Positions 53,501-64,000 of a DNA stretch of 64,000 nucleotides are shown here, in pieces; position 1 is the stretch's first letter, and every line of letters starts with the position of its first letter. The position numbers and the translations under genes were made by a program. The notes under the pieces were generated by a model that saw only the letters and a program-made list of their open reading frames with translations, was not told the origin of the DNA and ran no database searches. The stretch is from Siphlonurus alternatus (Eukaryota > Arthropoda > Insecta > Ephemeroptera > Siphlonuridae), in the NCBI GenBank assembly GCA_949825025.1, contig OX463781.1:42587469-42651468 (forward strand), written 5' to 3'.

Positions 53501-55300
53501 TTTTAGAAGAAGAGACCGCCAAAGTAAAGGATGTAGAAGGGTCAAGCAGAACAAAGGGTCACGGTCCAAAGTGTGTAGTCTTATTATATATCAATGTTCG
53601 CACAAGTTATCACTTTCAGCAACACCAGTAATAAAAACTCTTACATGCATGAAAGTTAGTCTAGTTTTATTGGTACCATTATCACGTTTCATTCAATTGA
53701 CAAAGTAATCAGTGAAGGCTGGTGTGTACTTGTGTCTTATCTTTGAGTCATACCGCGAGAACAATTTACTGATAACAGTCACGAATTTACATAAATGTTT
53801 ACTAAAAAGTACGTCGTATTCTTTGTTAAATTAAAACAGGAAATTTTAATAAAATTAATAATTTAATTAAAAAAAAAAAAAAAAAAAGTAGGGAAATAAT
53901 GAGTTTGCCTAACATAAATTCATAATAGTGGATTTTTAAAATATTATTATTATTATCAAATTTATAAGTTGTAATAGAGAATAATGAGAAGATTTGTAAG
54001 CTGATCGACTTAAAAATTAATAATACAACAAAAAGGCCGAAATTAAGAATTAAATTCTCACTCGACTTATTCAAAAGACACGAGAATTACAATATTATAT
54101 CAATTAAAATAGAATAGCAACTATGAAAGAGATGAATTTATAGAAAAAAAATTTACTTATTTAAAAAATAACAGAAGGGGAGGGGGGGATGGAAAGAAAA
54201 AAAAAATTGTATTAACAACATGGAACCTCACATTCAAACTTCAATAAACATAATTATCTCCATAGTGGAAATGAACCGTAAATTTAATTAAATTAATAAA
54301 ATTTAAAGTACTATTTATTTTATAATCTTTTCCATCAGTCAATATTACACAAAAAAATAAATATATATATACGAAGTCAACATTAGCCAACCGATGGAGC
54401 AAATGATAATGTTAAACAAATTTACATAGGCAGTTCATAAATTTACATATTATATACAGTATAATGCGATAAGATTTGCACTATGTTCATCACACCATAG
54501 GCAGTTCATAAATTTACATATTATATACAGTATAATGCGATAAGATTTGCACTATGTTCATCACACTTGACATATTGCTTGATTAACTTTCAGCTTTCTC
54601 AGTTGATTGAAATGAGAAGACAATGGTCAATAGAGTATCGACCTCAAAATTTTTTATTGCAAAAATGGATAAAGGTGGCAAAGTTATGCCATATTCTGAT
54701 TTTTAAGAGTCCGGGAAAGTTTTGCCGCGGGAGGTCGGGTTTAAACCCACGCCCCTTTTAGGTCCTATATTTTTTTATTAGAGAGGCGTCACTCTCTCTG
54801 TACTTTCAATAATTTATATTTCCCGGCCTATAAAAAATCTTAAAAAATAATCAGAGTAACATAGCAATGCACCCTCTATCTGTAAAGGCGGATTCAGATG
54901 GCGACAACGGCGATGCGACGCGATTTTATTAACGTAAAAGCTGTGAAATCGTATTATAATGCGGCGGCGAATTCGCCGGTAATCGCGTTAATTACGATGC
55001 TCTTTTTCTTTTAATCGCCCAATGTGGCAGCCAATTGATGTTACAGCAAGTGCGCATTATTGGCGTCGCGTCGTATGGTAAAAATCGCCATGTGAATCCA
55101 CCTTATTAAACAATTTGAGGCCGATACTCCATTTGTACTTGCTATACTATAGGAAGATACTGACCTCCCTCGGTCTCGTGCCATACGATGCCCTCGAGGG
55201 TGACGCTGGTACCCGGCTCGCAGGGTCCCAGACAGTCGGGCTCCGTGATGGTGCCCACACTGGTGCCAACACACACGTCATTCACGTCAGACGGTTGTTG
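47430..55300 (-). CDS. sbb: Scribbler / ZNF608/ZNF609 family protein, 3' exons (partial)
   Basis: Four exons on the minus strand: 55300-55165, 52746-52659, 52314-49154 and 47515-47430. Phases fit at each junction. They encode 1156 residues, N-terminus missing (upstream exons are outside the window). Family signatures: the first exon carries [20 protein letters not shown] and [12 protein letters not shown]; the second [20 protein letters not shown]; then [15 protein letters not shown]; one C2H2 zinc finger, [20 protein letters not shown]...H (about 51880-51955); [47 protein letters not shown]. Low-complexity Pro, Ser/Asn and two polyGln tracts lie in the large exon. In Drosophila, scribbler/brakeless is a nuclear co-repressor in neural development; vertebrate ZNF609 acts in transcription and neuronal migration. 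The family call is very firm. Confidence 0.95.
47526..49130. other. Last intron of scribbler; 3' UTR of a read-through isoform
   Basis: No element recognised. If the GTAAGC donor is not used, the large exon continues to a TGA at 49131, ending GGKPLVRP. Overlapping minus-strand AATAAA signals lie at about 48841-48858, so an alternative 3' end is possible. Confidence 0.5.
52750..54420. other. Scribbler intron, AT-rich
   Basis: Between the 52659-52746 exon and the MITE cluster. C-rich run at 53408-53432. No exon or element recognised. Confidence 0.5.
54428..54569. repeat. 71-bp tandem duplication
   Basis: 'AGGCAGTTCATAAATTTACA' to 'CATCACAC' occurs twice, base for base identical, with 71-base period. 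Recent duplication in a scribbler intron. Confidence 0.95.
54631..55133. mobile_element. GAGTATTG-family MITE interrupted by another MITE
   Basis: Ends TAGAGTATCGACCTC and 'GAGGCCGATACTCCA'. The left arm and centre are intact; the right arm is split by the element 54886-55104. It ends 32 bases from the scribbler exon 55165-55300. Confidence 0.8.
54886..55104. mobile_element. Hairpin-ended MITE, GGCGGATTCAGATGGCGA
   Basis: Left 'AGGCGGATTCAGATGGCGA' and right 'TCGCCATGTGAATCCACCTT' pair. The body is rich in CG ('GATGCGACGCGATT', 'GGCGTCGCGTCG'). Confidence 0.8.
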
Positions 55301-55609
55301 CTGAAACAGACGAGACACTTCTGTTAGACACGTCACAGTAATACTGCAAAAAAAATGTTGCATTACATCGTCATCTTATTGCATTATACGCGTCTCCTAT
55401 TAACTATATTGACGTAAAATTTTATTTAACATGTTTAAAAATTTTAAGTACGATAGTAGGAATTGAAATTACAAAGTTACACAACAACGCAACAATCATG
55501 TTCTCTAGTATTATAGAAACTTGGTAAACATAAAAATCTTATCTTTCGATGCAATGTGCATACACGGCGTCGTCAAATATTTGTTTAGTTTCTTAATTTA
55601 TTATACTAT

Positions 55610-55783
55610 GGGGGACATTCACAAATCACTTTAACCCCAACTTTAGCCCCAAGTTTTATCCCTGATACTAAACATGGTGCTAAACCAGGGGCTAACTATG
55701 TCTAGCTCCTTAGTTTAGCACCATGTTTAGTACCAGGGATAGATAAAACTTGGGGTTAAAGTGCTTTGTGAATGTCCCTCTAT
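55610..55783. mobile_element. Hairpin MITE, GGGGGACATTCACAAA family
   Basis: 'GGGGGACATTCACAAATCAC' against 'GTGCTTTGTGAATGTCCC'; inner 'TAAACATGGTGCTAAACC' and 'TTTAGCACCATGTTTAG' pair. Second copy at 62732-62908. Confidence 0.9.
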
Positions 55784-55789
55784 ATTTTC

Positions 55790-58700
55790 TTGATTTACTG
55801 CAAGGACTGTATTAATGAACTGAAAATATCTAAATAATTGAAAAATAGATAAAATGTTAGTACAAAACAAAGGTTCCAACAGACTAAAATCAGTTTAATT
55901 ATGAAATATTTTATAGAGGCAATGAGAGAAGTCATCTGGAGAAGTTTATCTATTCACAGAAAACAGAAGGCAACATGAATCATTTATATTCGAGAGTTCA
56001 ACTTAGTTTTTTATTTTTATAAACTCAATCATATAAGGAAAATAAATAAGCTTATTGCAGCGTTTGTATCCTAGGATAAAACATTAAGATAATATGATAA
56101 ATAGATATATATCGAACAGAAGGTTACAGACAAATCAGTATAATGTACAACAAACAACTCTCTAATACCTTCCACCAATAACTATCGTCGTTTGTTAGGA
56201 CCTCCATGATTGTGATATTATTCATTATTATTATCCCGTGTTTTGATTTTGACACACGAATGAATAATGTTAAAAAATTGAACAATAAAAACATTACAAT
56301 AGAACCATTGTATATCAAAATTGTCAAAAGGTTGCTTTCCATGCAGCCATCATTCGAATATATTTCAATATAATATAATAATGTATAATACATGATGTAT
56401 AGAAATAAAAAGTATAATCGATAAGTTATTATTTATAATGAAAAAGCTTAAAAAAATATATCTAAAAATAATATTTGAATTGTATACAAAGTGTTTAAAT
56501 AAACATTCTTGAAATATCCTTTATAACATTTGTTGAAATGACACATTTCTAATGTCAATATTACGAATTAATCACAAGTAGTAAAAACCTTGCAAAGTTA
56601 AATCAAATCTAGTGCGGTTTATATGAGGTTTTCTCTGAAGAGGAGGTCTTTGATCCATTCATCCCCCCCCCCCCCCCCCCCCGTTTGATTTGAGGTTTAC
56701 ACCGCGCGGACATGAAAACATCTCATTGTTACATCAATCCCCATTGTTGGTACGTCAGTCTGATAATCAATAGCAAAAGTTTGCTCTCTCTCTTTGGTTG
56801 GCTTCAAGGAGGAGAGTTAAACCACTAAACTTTTCGTGAGAGACTTATATACCACCACCATCACTATACTGATATATATAGCTATATACCTCTCTCTTGT
56901 TTGTGGTTTTATATACCGTCAAGATAATTCGATATATAAGATAACCTAGTTTTAGAAATTCTATACTCTTGTATATTGATTCAAAAGTTAAGGAATTTAT
57001 ATTATAACCCCAGCGTTTCGTGAGAATGATTCCTGTGGTTAAAGGAAACTTCATTTTAATTTCACGCGCTTAACAATTTGCATACTTGCAGGCGCTTTGA
57101 TTGAGCAGTCAATACTTTTTTTTAATATGTCAGAATGGTTAGCAATATAATGATGAATAAAACTAAATTTTATTTTCAAGATGCGTGTTAGAAACTATAA
57201 AAGCATCAATTTGTTAAAAAAAAAAATTGTGAAACACAAATAATGGTTTTGATTGTAAAACTTCCAGAGTGTACATAATTATACAGTCGATATCCATGTA
57301 CGTTTTCCATGCATCATAAAATACACATATTTCCAAAAATTCAATTTTTTCTTTTTCCTTCAAATACAGTTATGGTACTGTATTGATTGGTTAGTATTTT
57401 GGGGCAATTGACACATTTTGGTGATGTATGCCCCCAGCGTGACCATTGATACGAAGCAAATTTTTACCTGTTTTCCCTACAGGGGGAAAAATAATGTTGC
57501 TGCAATGTAATATACGGTACAGAAGCCCAAGTAGGAATATTTTTCATTTACTTTTTAACGTATTTTGTCGTCTTTTTCCTCTTATTTTGCACCATTTTAG
57601 AGGGGGGAAAAAAGGGATAAAGACGAGTTTACGTTTTCTTAATTTCCTCTTTATGATCTCAAATTTTTTTGAAATTTTGTTTCTATTTCATCCTCACTTT
57701 GAGATAAGATGTAACAAAATAAGATGTAATACCTTTCATTAACCAAGAGTTATTATTATAACAGTCTTATTATCCCAGCATATTATTATCGTCCTTCTAA
57801 GAACAAGGTAAAGCTGTAACAAAACTTAAGTTACCCCTACATCATTTCTATAAGTGGTGTACGCTTACTGTGAAGACGTCTTGAACTTTAATTATTAAGT
57901 AATTGATTTGGCAATCGCTTCCCAGAAATTTCAAATCAATTAAACCCAACCGCTGCACTGGATAAATCCATATATAAATCAGTTAAGGAAAACTATAATG
58001 ACTTGAAGTATACACATATAAGTAACGTGTCAATACTAAAAGCCTCCACACCTCATTTTTCCTAACACACATATTTTACTGTCTTCTTCTCAACTCGAAT
58101 AACAAGCCGTGGTGAGCACGTCACATTTAACTTGCTTTTCGTCATGTTTGTACTGTTCTGAAGTCATTTATCATAGCCGAAGTAAACCCGAATATTCACG
58201 ACGATAACCGAGTGACACTTTTCGGCTTCATTTATCGCTCGGTTATATACCTGTCATCGTCATTAGCAAATTACTTGGCTGCTGCTTCTGCCACGGTTCG
58301 GTACACTATTAGTCGACTAACGTGTCACCTATCTTGACAAGCAAAACTAAAAATCTAGCACTAATTAACATGTAAAGGAACTAAGATCTCTCCATTCACA
58401 AAAAATCGTAAATATTTTTCTTAAAAAATATTGCCAGTAAAGAGACATTTACAAAACAAAACAAAAAAAGTTAAAAAGAAACTTGTGGGTATAACTTAAA
58501 GAAAAGTGAATGAGATTCATATTAGGTTTTGGCAAGTTAGGAAAAAAAAAGGTGCAAAACTTAAGAGTTTTTTATTATTATTATACACAGGAAAAAAGCA
58601 AAAAAGATACTCCGACATGTCTTTATTTTTATATTATTTAAGACAACATTGATAGAAGAAAGTAAGTCTTTATAATTTATAGCTCAGAAATATATATATA

Positions 58701-59530
58701 GAACTTTATTTCAACAAGCTCTTGAATTTGCAATCTGCAAAAAGAAAAATATTTATAAAGAACATTGCATTAAATAATAAATTTAAAGCTTTTGAAACAA
58801 CTTCGTTCATATTAAGGTCTGTCGCTATGAAAATATGCAAGTGGAATGAAAAGAGATGTCACTACCAGTCTTTAGTAAATGATGTCCGAGATTGGGTGAT
58901 TTTAATTCCAACATTTCAAAGGAAATAATAAGATTAACCGTTTTTAAATGAGCAACAGTCATTATAATTATGTTTATCTATTTCCTAGTCTGATTAATTT
59001 GTGAATACAATAATTATATGATAAGTTATTGCAGTTAAAAAAATGCCCCTATAACTCAGAGAGCAAAAGCTCAAGGCAAAGAAAGAAATATGAAGGGCAG
59101 CCGTGCCGTGATGAATGCTCCTGCTCTACCGTTGCGAGTGCGCCTCAACATTCCATTGTATTTTAAATTGAATAGAAGGGAGAGTAACGGTAAATAAACA
59201 AAGATGTATTATTTTGAAAGAATTAATATTATGATTTTTAAGATAGTAAGCATCGAAACTTTTTTTTTTTTCGATAAAAAAATAAAATATATTATTGTAT
59301 TTTTTAATTCCTTTTGTTATATATAATGAATCTAACTCGAATCTAATAAGTAATAATCCTAATAATTACGTAATTTTATATATTAAAATTTACTATCATT
59401 CATAATGCTGTTTCGCTTTATGTGGCTCATCATATCTAATCATATGCTTGAAATAAAAATAATTTGATAATAATTTGTTTCTGGATCCGCGCCTGATTAT
59501 ATTTATATATATATTAATAATTTTTTTTTT
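55790..59530. other. Intronic or upstream sequence of scribbler
   Basis: AT-rich with an 18-base C run at 56665-56682. No exon could be matched to the scribbler N-terminus and no element was recognised. Short open frames here show no family motif. Confidence 0.45.
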
Positions 59531-59531
59531 T

Positions 59532-59908
59532 TTACAAGGATACACCCCTAAGAGCTTACAGCTCGCGGCGGGGTACTGGGTAGGGATATAAGGTAGGGAA
59601 CGGATAGTGGCCACGGCCTGCATGCTTACGCGTCCCAGCATTCACTGAGGTGAGACTGAGGGAACCGTGGAAAACCTCAGTCAGGACGGACACCTTTACT
59701 TTTTCTCAATGGACCAAAGCGATGTCCAAAGCCTGGAGAACCACACACAAGTGCATCACTGCACTGGGTGGAAAGCGAGACGAATTTACCCCAGGGAGGG
59801 AGCAGCGTATTTTTTACTTGAAACGGTCACCCATCCAAGTACTAACCACGCTCAACGTAGCTTGACTTCGGTGATCTAACGAGAACCGGTCAATGCACTG
59901 CGCCAATA
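59532..59908 (-). mobile_element. 5S rRNA-derived SINE, full-length copy
   Basis: Minus strand, 5' to 3': GGCGCAGTGCATTGACCGG, 5S-like 'TTCTCGTTAGATCACCGAAG', 'GTCAAGCTACGTTGAGCG', 'TGGTTAGTACTTGGATGGG', TGACCG; then a body with 'CCCTGGGGTAAATTCGTCTC', 'CCACGGTTCCCTCAGTCTCA', 'CAGTGAATGCTGGGACG'; it ends in an A run (T run on the plus strand, 59521-59533). It is the best reference copy of the family in this window. Confidence 0.9.
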
Positions 59909-60146
59909 ATATTATTATTAAAAAAAAATAATAATAAATATAAATATTTATTTATTTATATTTATATATATTTTATATTTTTGTAGATATGTATTATATA
60001 AATACATATATAACTATACATATAATAATATATATAGTTATATAATATTATAACTATATTATAAATGTTATAATAAATATTATAATTTTATATAATTACG
60101 GTCCAATAATTAATAATAATTAATTAATTTTTCTCTCAATAAAAAA

Positions 60147-60149
<3 letters not shown>

Positions 60150-60190
<41 letters not shown>
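60150..60190. repeat. (AT)n microsatellite
   Basis: Uninterrupted AT dinucleotides. Surrounded by AT-rich palindromic sequence from 59915. Confidence 0.95.
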
Positions 60191-60193
<3 letters not shown>

Positions 60194-60239
60194 GTATTTT
60201 TTTTTTATTGGAGGAATTTAATAGCTAGAGCTAGGCCTT

Positions 60240-60510
60240 GCAGGAGCCATCAATTTCCGTGTGCAGACTACCAATGCTGAGCTGCATGAGCACGGCCCAT
60301 GGGTCTGCACGGCCCACGGGCCCGCCCGTGCAGATCCGTGCGCGAGCCCGCAGAACCTAAGCCGTCTCGGCGCCCTCCCTGCTGCTGGTAAAGCTCAAGC
60401 TGACCATCCTCACTTGCCTCGCTGCTTGCTGGCGAGCAAGCTAGGTGCAGTCCCAAACAATGGGACAATGCACAGTACATCCGAGGAGAAAAAAATTCAG
60501 CAAGAGGGCT
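60240..60510. other. GC-rich island in AT-rich DNA
   Basis: About 270 bases of high GC with repeats of GCACGGCCCA/CACGGGC-type words ('GGGTCTGCACGGCCCACGGG'). Frames on both strands are open for 84-110 codons, but no domain or family is recognised, and a long open frame is expected in such GC-rich DNA. Could be an unclassified repeat. Confidence 0.4.
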
Positions 60511-60599
60511 TGTGACAAAGTGGGGAAATATAGTGTGTAATTTTCTTACTTGTAAAGTCCTTAAAACATTGCTGTACAGTATCCATATTAACTTGTTCA

Positions 60600-61590
60600 T
60601 CAGAGAATATATATATAATTAATATTATACAATTAAAAATTAAATATCCTTTAAAGTTTTGTAAAAATGTTGGAACAAAATTCTTCCAATCAGTATTTTT
60701 CGAAACGCAAACGTTGCGCCTCTGGTGGCCGGCTACGTAGCGACAGTCCTTAAATACTTTTATATTAAGCTTGAGTGTCAGGATTTTCATCATCACGAAT
60801 AAATTATCACATTATTGAACAATAATATTTTATAATATAAAATAATAGTAATCTATTTAATAAAAACACGATGAAAAGTATAAAGTTTTTAGAGTATAGT
60901 AAAAAGTTTTGAAATTGCGGGCGATAACAAAACCTGTAAAGTATGTCGTTGATTTTAACATTAAATTCTTATGCTTTCATATTTGATACATTATATTATT
61001 AGAATATAAAGTAGAACCGCCACTGTAAGGTATATAAATTCTTTAACTTTTATTGTTGCTATAAAATGTAATGCCTTTCTGCAATACCATGCCGGATATA
61101 TTTAACACACACGTATAAGTGAGAAAGCATTTCAAAATGTGCAAGGAAGATTTTATCTCTTTCACACCTTAATTTTACTCAGACTTGGTGCGTGAAATTG
61201 ACTGAGAAGTGACTTATTTTAAACTTGTTATTACTTTTCCCGGATGTTTAAATTTACACCATGCCTCTACTTGTATTGGAAGCAAGAAGATAGTTTGTAC
61301 ACTCGGTAATATATAAAACGAGACATGCAGTATTTGTTCTCTCTATGTACGTTCATATGCCTTTAATTTAGCAGAAATATCATGCAATTCGTAAGAATTT
61401 CTTACTTATTTTATATAATATAAGATATAAGACTGTATAAAATCAATTTAATTAATGGCAACAATTTGTGGTACATGTAAAATGTGTTACAGTCTAGAGT
61501 CTAGACTATAGTCTAATACGCAGGGATCTTGCATGGTTGAGTTGATTGTTGCCTGCACGTACGAATTACTTAAAGGAAATTTAAAGGACT
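60600..61590. other. Unassigned AT-rich stretch
   Basis: No exon, RNA or repeat recognised. Confidence 0.5.
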
Positions 61591-61593
61591 TAA

Positions 61594-61958
61594 GGTAGAG
61601 ATAATACGGATCAGCTGGCCCAATGCTAAAAAAATCCCATTCATAAAAATTATGAAAAAAATTTAAAATGTTCTCCTCTATATCCCCTATCAGTAGGTAA
61701 AATATCAGGTATACAAAAACGAGCTAGTTTTCGAGTTATTAATTTTTGAAGTTGACTAATTTAACATGGAGAAATGGAACTTCCATGTTAAATTAGTCAA
61801 CTTTAAAAATTAATAACTCAAAAACTAGCTCGTTTTTGTATACCTGATATTTTACCTACTGATAGGGGATGTAGAGGAGAACATTTTAAATTTTTTTCAT
61901 AATTTTTATGAATGGGATTTTTTTAGCATTGGGCCAGCTGATCCGTATTATCTCTACC
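61594..61958. mobile_element. GGTAGAGATAA hairpin MITE, TTAA-flanked, near-perfect
   Basis: TTAA at 61590-61593 and 61959-61962. Ends GGTAGAGATAATACGGATC and 'GATCCGTATTATCTCTACC' are perfect complements. One of the least diverged copies, along with 26513-26877. Confidence 0.95.
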
Positions 61959-61964
61959 TTAATT

Positions 61965-62725
61965 AAAGGACAACGTTATCAGATAAGAAGATACAGAGAG
62001 ACTGACAAATTATCTTGATTGCGGGTTATTATTCAAAAAGTACAGTCGCAGTCAAAATAAGTGGGACAGTAAATACAGAGTGTATATCATGTGTGTTCAC
62101 CAAAATTTATACGCATTCTTTAATATTTTATTTTTCATTTTATTTTAATATAATAGTGTAATGTTATTAAGTATTGACAAAATGCACTCTATTTAAAAAT
62201 ACTAAAATTATTTATAGAATAATAAATAGTAAGAATTTTATTAAAAAAAAAATAAAACCCAAAAGATATTACAATTATAATTTCCTGTGCCAAGAAAAGT
62301 ATAATATTTTGATTGGTTGATATCTTTTACAGAGTGAACACTACGGTTTGATTATAAGGCCAGGTAAGTAGAGGCACCTGTCTGCTGTAATACAAGCCAA
62401 GGAATGTGGTCGAGCGAGCCGGCAGAGAGAGAAAAGTCTTTGTGACTCAAAGCGGTTTCTATCAAAAGAATTTTAGGACAAAGCGAAGCAGCAGCAGCAT
62501 TTATAATGAAATCAAACAGTTTTATTCATCTATTACACACGCTATACACCAATTAAGATTTTTTTTTTTTTTTTACAAAAGATAAATATTATATAGAAGA
62601 TTATTATTAACACCTTTAGGTTATGACCAATTTCATATACATATATTTTTAATGAAATAGTTCCATTGGTGCTTTGTTGCAATCCGCACCCATTATTAAA
62701 ACTTTGTAATGTGTATAATATATAT
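61965..62725. other. Unassigned AT-rich stretch
   Basis: No exon, RNA or repeat recognised. Confidence 0.5.
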
Positions 62726-62731
62726 ATATTG

Positions 62732-62908
62732 GGGGACATTCACAAAGCACTTTAACCCCCACTTTAGCCCCGATTCTTAACCCTGGTGCTAAACATGGTA
62801 CTAAACCAGGGGCTAACCATGTTAAGCTCATAGCTTAGCACCATGTTTAGCACCAGGGTTAAAAATCGGGGCTAAATTGGGGGTTAAAGTGCTTTGTGAA
62901 TGTCCCCC
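62732..62908. mobile_element. Hairpin MITE, GGGGGACATTCACAAA family, copy 2
   Basis: 'GGGGGACATTCACAAAGCAC' and 'GTGCTTTGTGAATGTCCCCC' are perfect complements. Same family as 55610-55783; this copy is the better preserved. Confidence 0.95.
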
Positions 62909-62911
62909 ATT

Positions 62912-64000
62912 ATGTATTTTGGGTGAAATAAATAAATAAATAAAAATTGAAGCACAAGATTATTATAATAAATGAATGGATATATTAAATTATAATGAAA
63001 TTTAAACCACAAGGTCTGTTCTATATTATTTTGTATTATAAAATTCAATTGAATCATCATGGTATATTTATATAGAAGTAAAAATTTTGTGTGTTCTTGT
63101 AATAAATTTTCAATATTTAGAAAGTATATTATAGGAGAAGTAAAACTTTTTCAAGAAAACATTTTAAATATTATATTCCAACAAGCAATATCAAATATTT
63201 ATATTATATAATTATGCACTAGTATCAGAGCCAAAAATGTGTGCCCCTCTGCTTATGGGACTTGTATGCTATTCAGAAGTACACCTTTTTGAATCCGATA
63301 GTATTTATTAAATATTGCGAGCTTATTTATTTTAGGTATCTCTTTTTAGGGTCCCACCCTAGCCAATCTTTCTTTTGATACTTTTAACATGTGGTCAATG
63401 TGATGAAAACCATGAACACTAACCAGTAACCATATCATCCTTGGATATATAAATATAAAATATATTTTTTATAATTATTAATAATAATATATTAAAAGAA
63501 CTTCATATATATTGTACACAGTAAAATAAATTACATGTTATTTGAAATGTTCTTTAAATTTCATGCAAACCAAAATCGTGTAAACATTGGCATTCTGTTA
63601 GCGTGACACAGGATTTTCTTTTAATGAGCGGGCTGGCATGCAGACAGAAGTGGCATCACGAGAGCTGCTGGCACTACACCCCACGGGCGAGTGCTGTGAC
63701 ACACGCGTACCACGTGATGCTGCTGCTGTAGGCTCGTTTATTTGCGTTGGTTGTGTGGTTACTGCAGTACGACCGCGCCAAGAGCAACGTGCCTTTTAGC
63801 TGGCACACACGAACTTGCTGTATCCTTCTCATTATCTGCTTCATCTAAACCGCTCTTACCACTAAATTTATATAACATACTCTCAATTGTATCACGTAGT
63901 TTTATATCATGTAGAAATTAATATACCATACTTTCAATTCTCAATTGTACGTAGTTGTAGAAATTAATATAACACACTCTCAATTGTATCTGGGAGTTTT
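62912..64000. other. Unassigned right edge
   Basis: AT-rich until 63600, then a 200-base stretch richer in GC (63620-63830) with CACGTG and many CpG, possibly regulatory. No exon or element recognised. Confidence 0.35.

Overview
This is animal (metazoan) nuclear DNA. It is AT-rich, its genes are split by GT-AG introns, and most of it is transposable-element sequence. The three recognisable genes have clear bilaterian orthologues. One of them is the scribbler/ZNF608/609 family, and its conserved core, the Penelope-like retroelement and the 5S-derived SINEs fit an invertebrate, most probably an arthropod. The species cannot be fixed from the sequence. There are no bacterial operons, CRISPR arrays or phage genes.

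Layout. 1-18.2 kb holds repeats: a long ACAG microsatellite, 5S-rRNA-derived SINEs, a 2.6 kb foldback element inserted in one of those SINEs, many hairpin MITEs, a U6 snRNA pseudogene and a 3.6 kb hAT-type element with an 8-bp target duplication. It also contains one small candidate gene (8.1-8.95 kb) for a 92-residue single-pass membrane protein whose start codon is split by an intron. 18.3-28.0 kb (+) is AAGAB/p34, the AP-1/AP-2 adaptor assembly chaperone, in six coding exons. 29.7-37.7 kb (+) is EIF3J, translation initiation factor 3 subunit J, in seven coding exons. 41.35-47.34 kb is a TTAA-flanked element with roughly 125-bp inverted repeats, and it carries a very young Penelope-like element (852-aa reverse transcriptase plus GIY-YIG endonuclease) with two extra partial copies, one of them inverted. 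47.4-55.3 kb (-) is the 3' part of scribbler/ZNF608/609, including a short terminal coding exon; its 5' exons lie beyond the window. 55.3-64 kb is intronic or upstream sequence of that gene with MITEs and a SINE and no recognisable exon.

Main points of interest. (1) Each of the three Penelope end repeats carries a hammerhead-ribozyme-like motif with intact core and perfect stem I; a second hairpin family in the AAGAB and EIF3J introns carries related motifs. (2) A large group of different hairpin elements share TTAA flanks and TTAAGG-like termini, and several are nested inside one another. (3) A family of 5S rRNA-derived SINEs has four copies here. (4) The true C-terminus of scribbler is a 28-codon exon 1.6 kb from the main exon, with an alternative read-through ending. 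(5) AAGAB, EIF3J and the ZNF609 orthologue are neighbours here, and their human counterparts all lie on chromosome 15.
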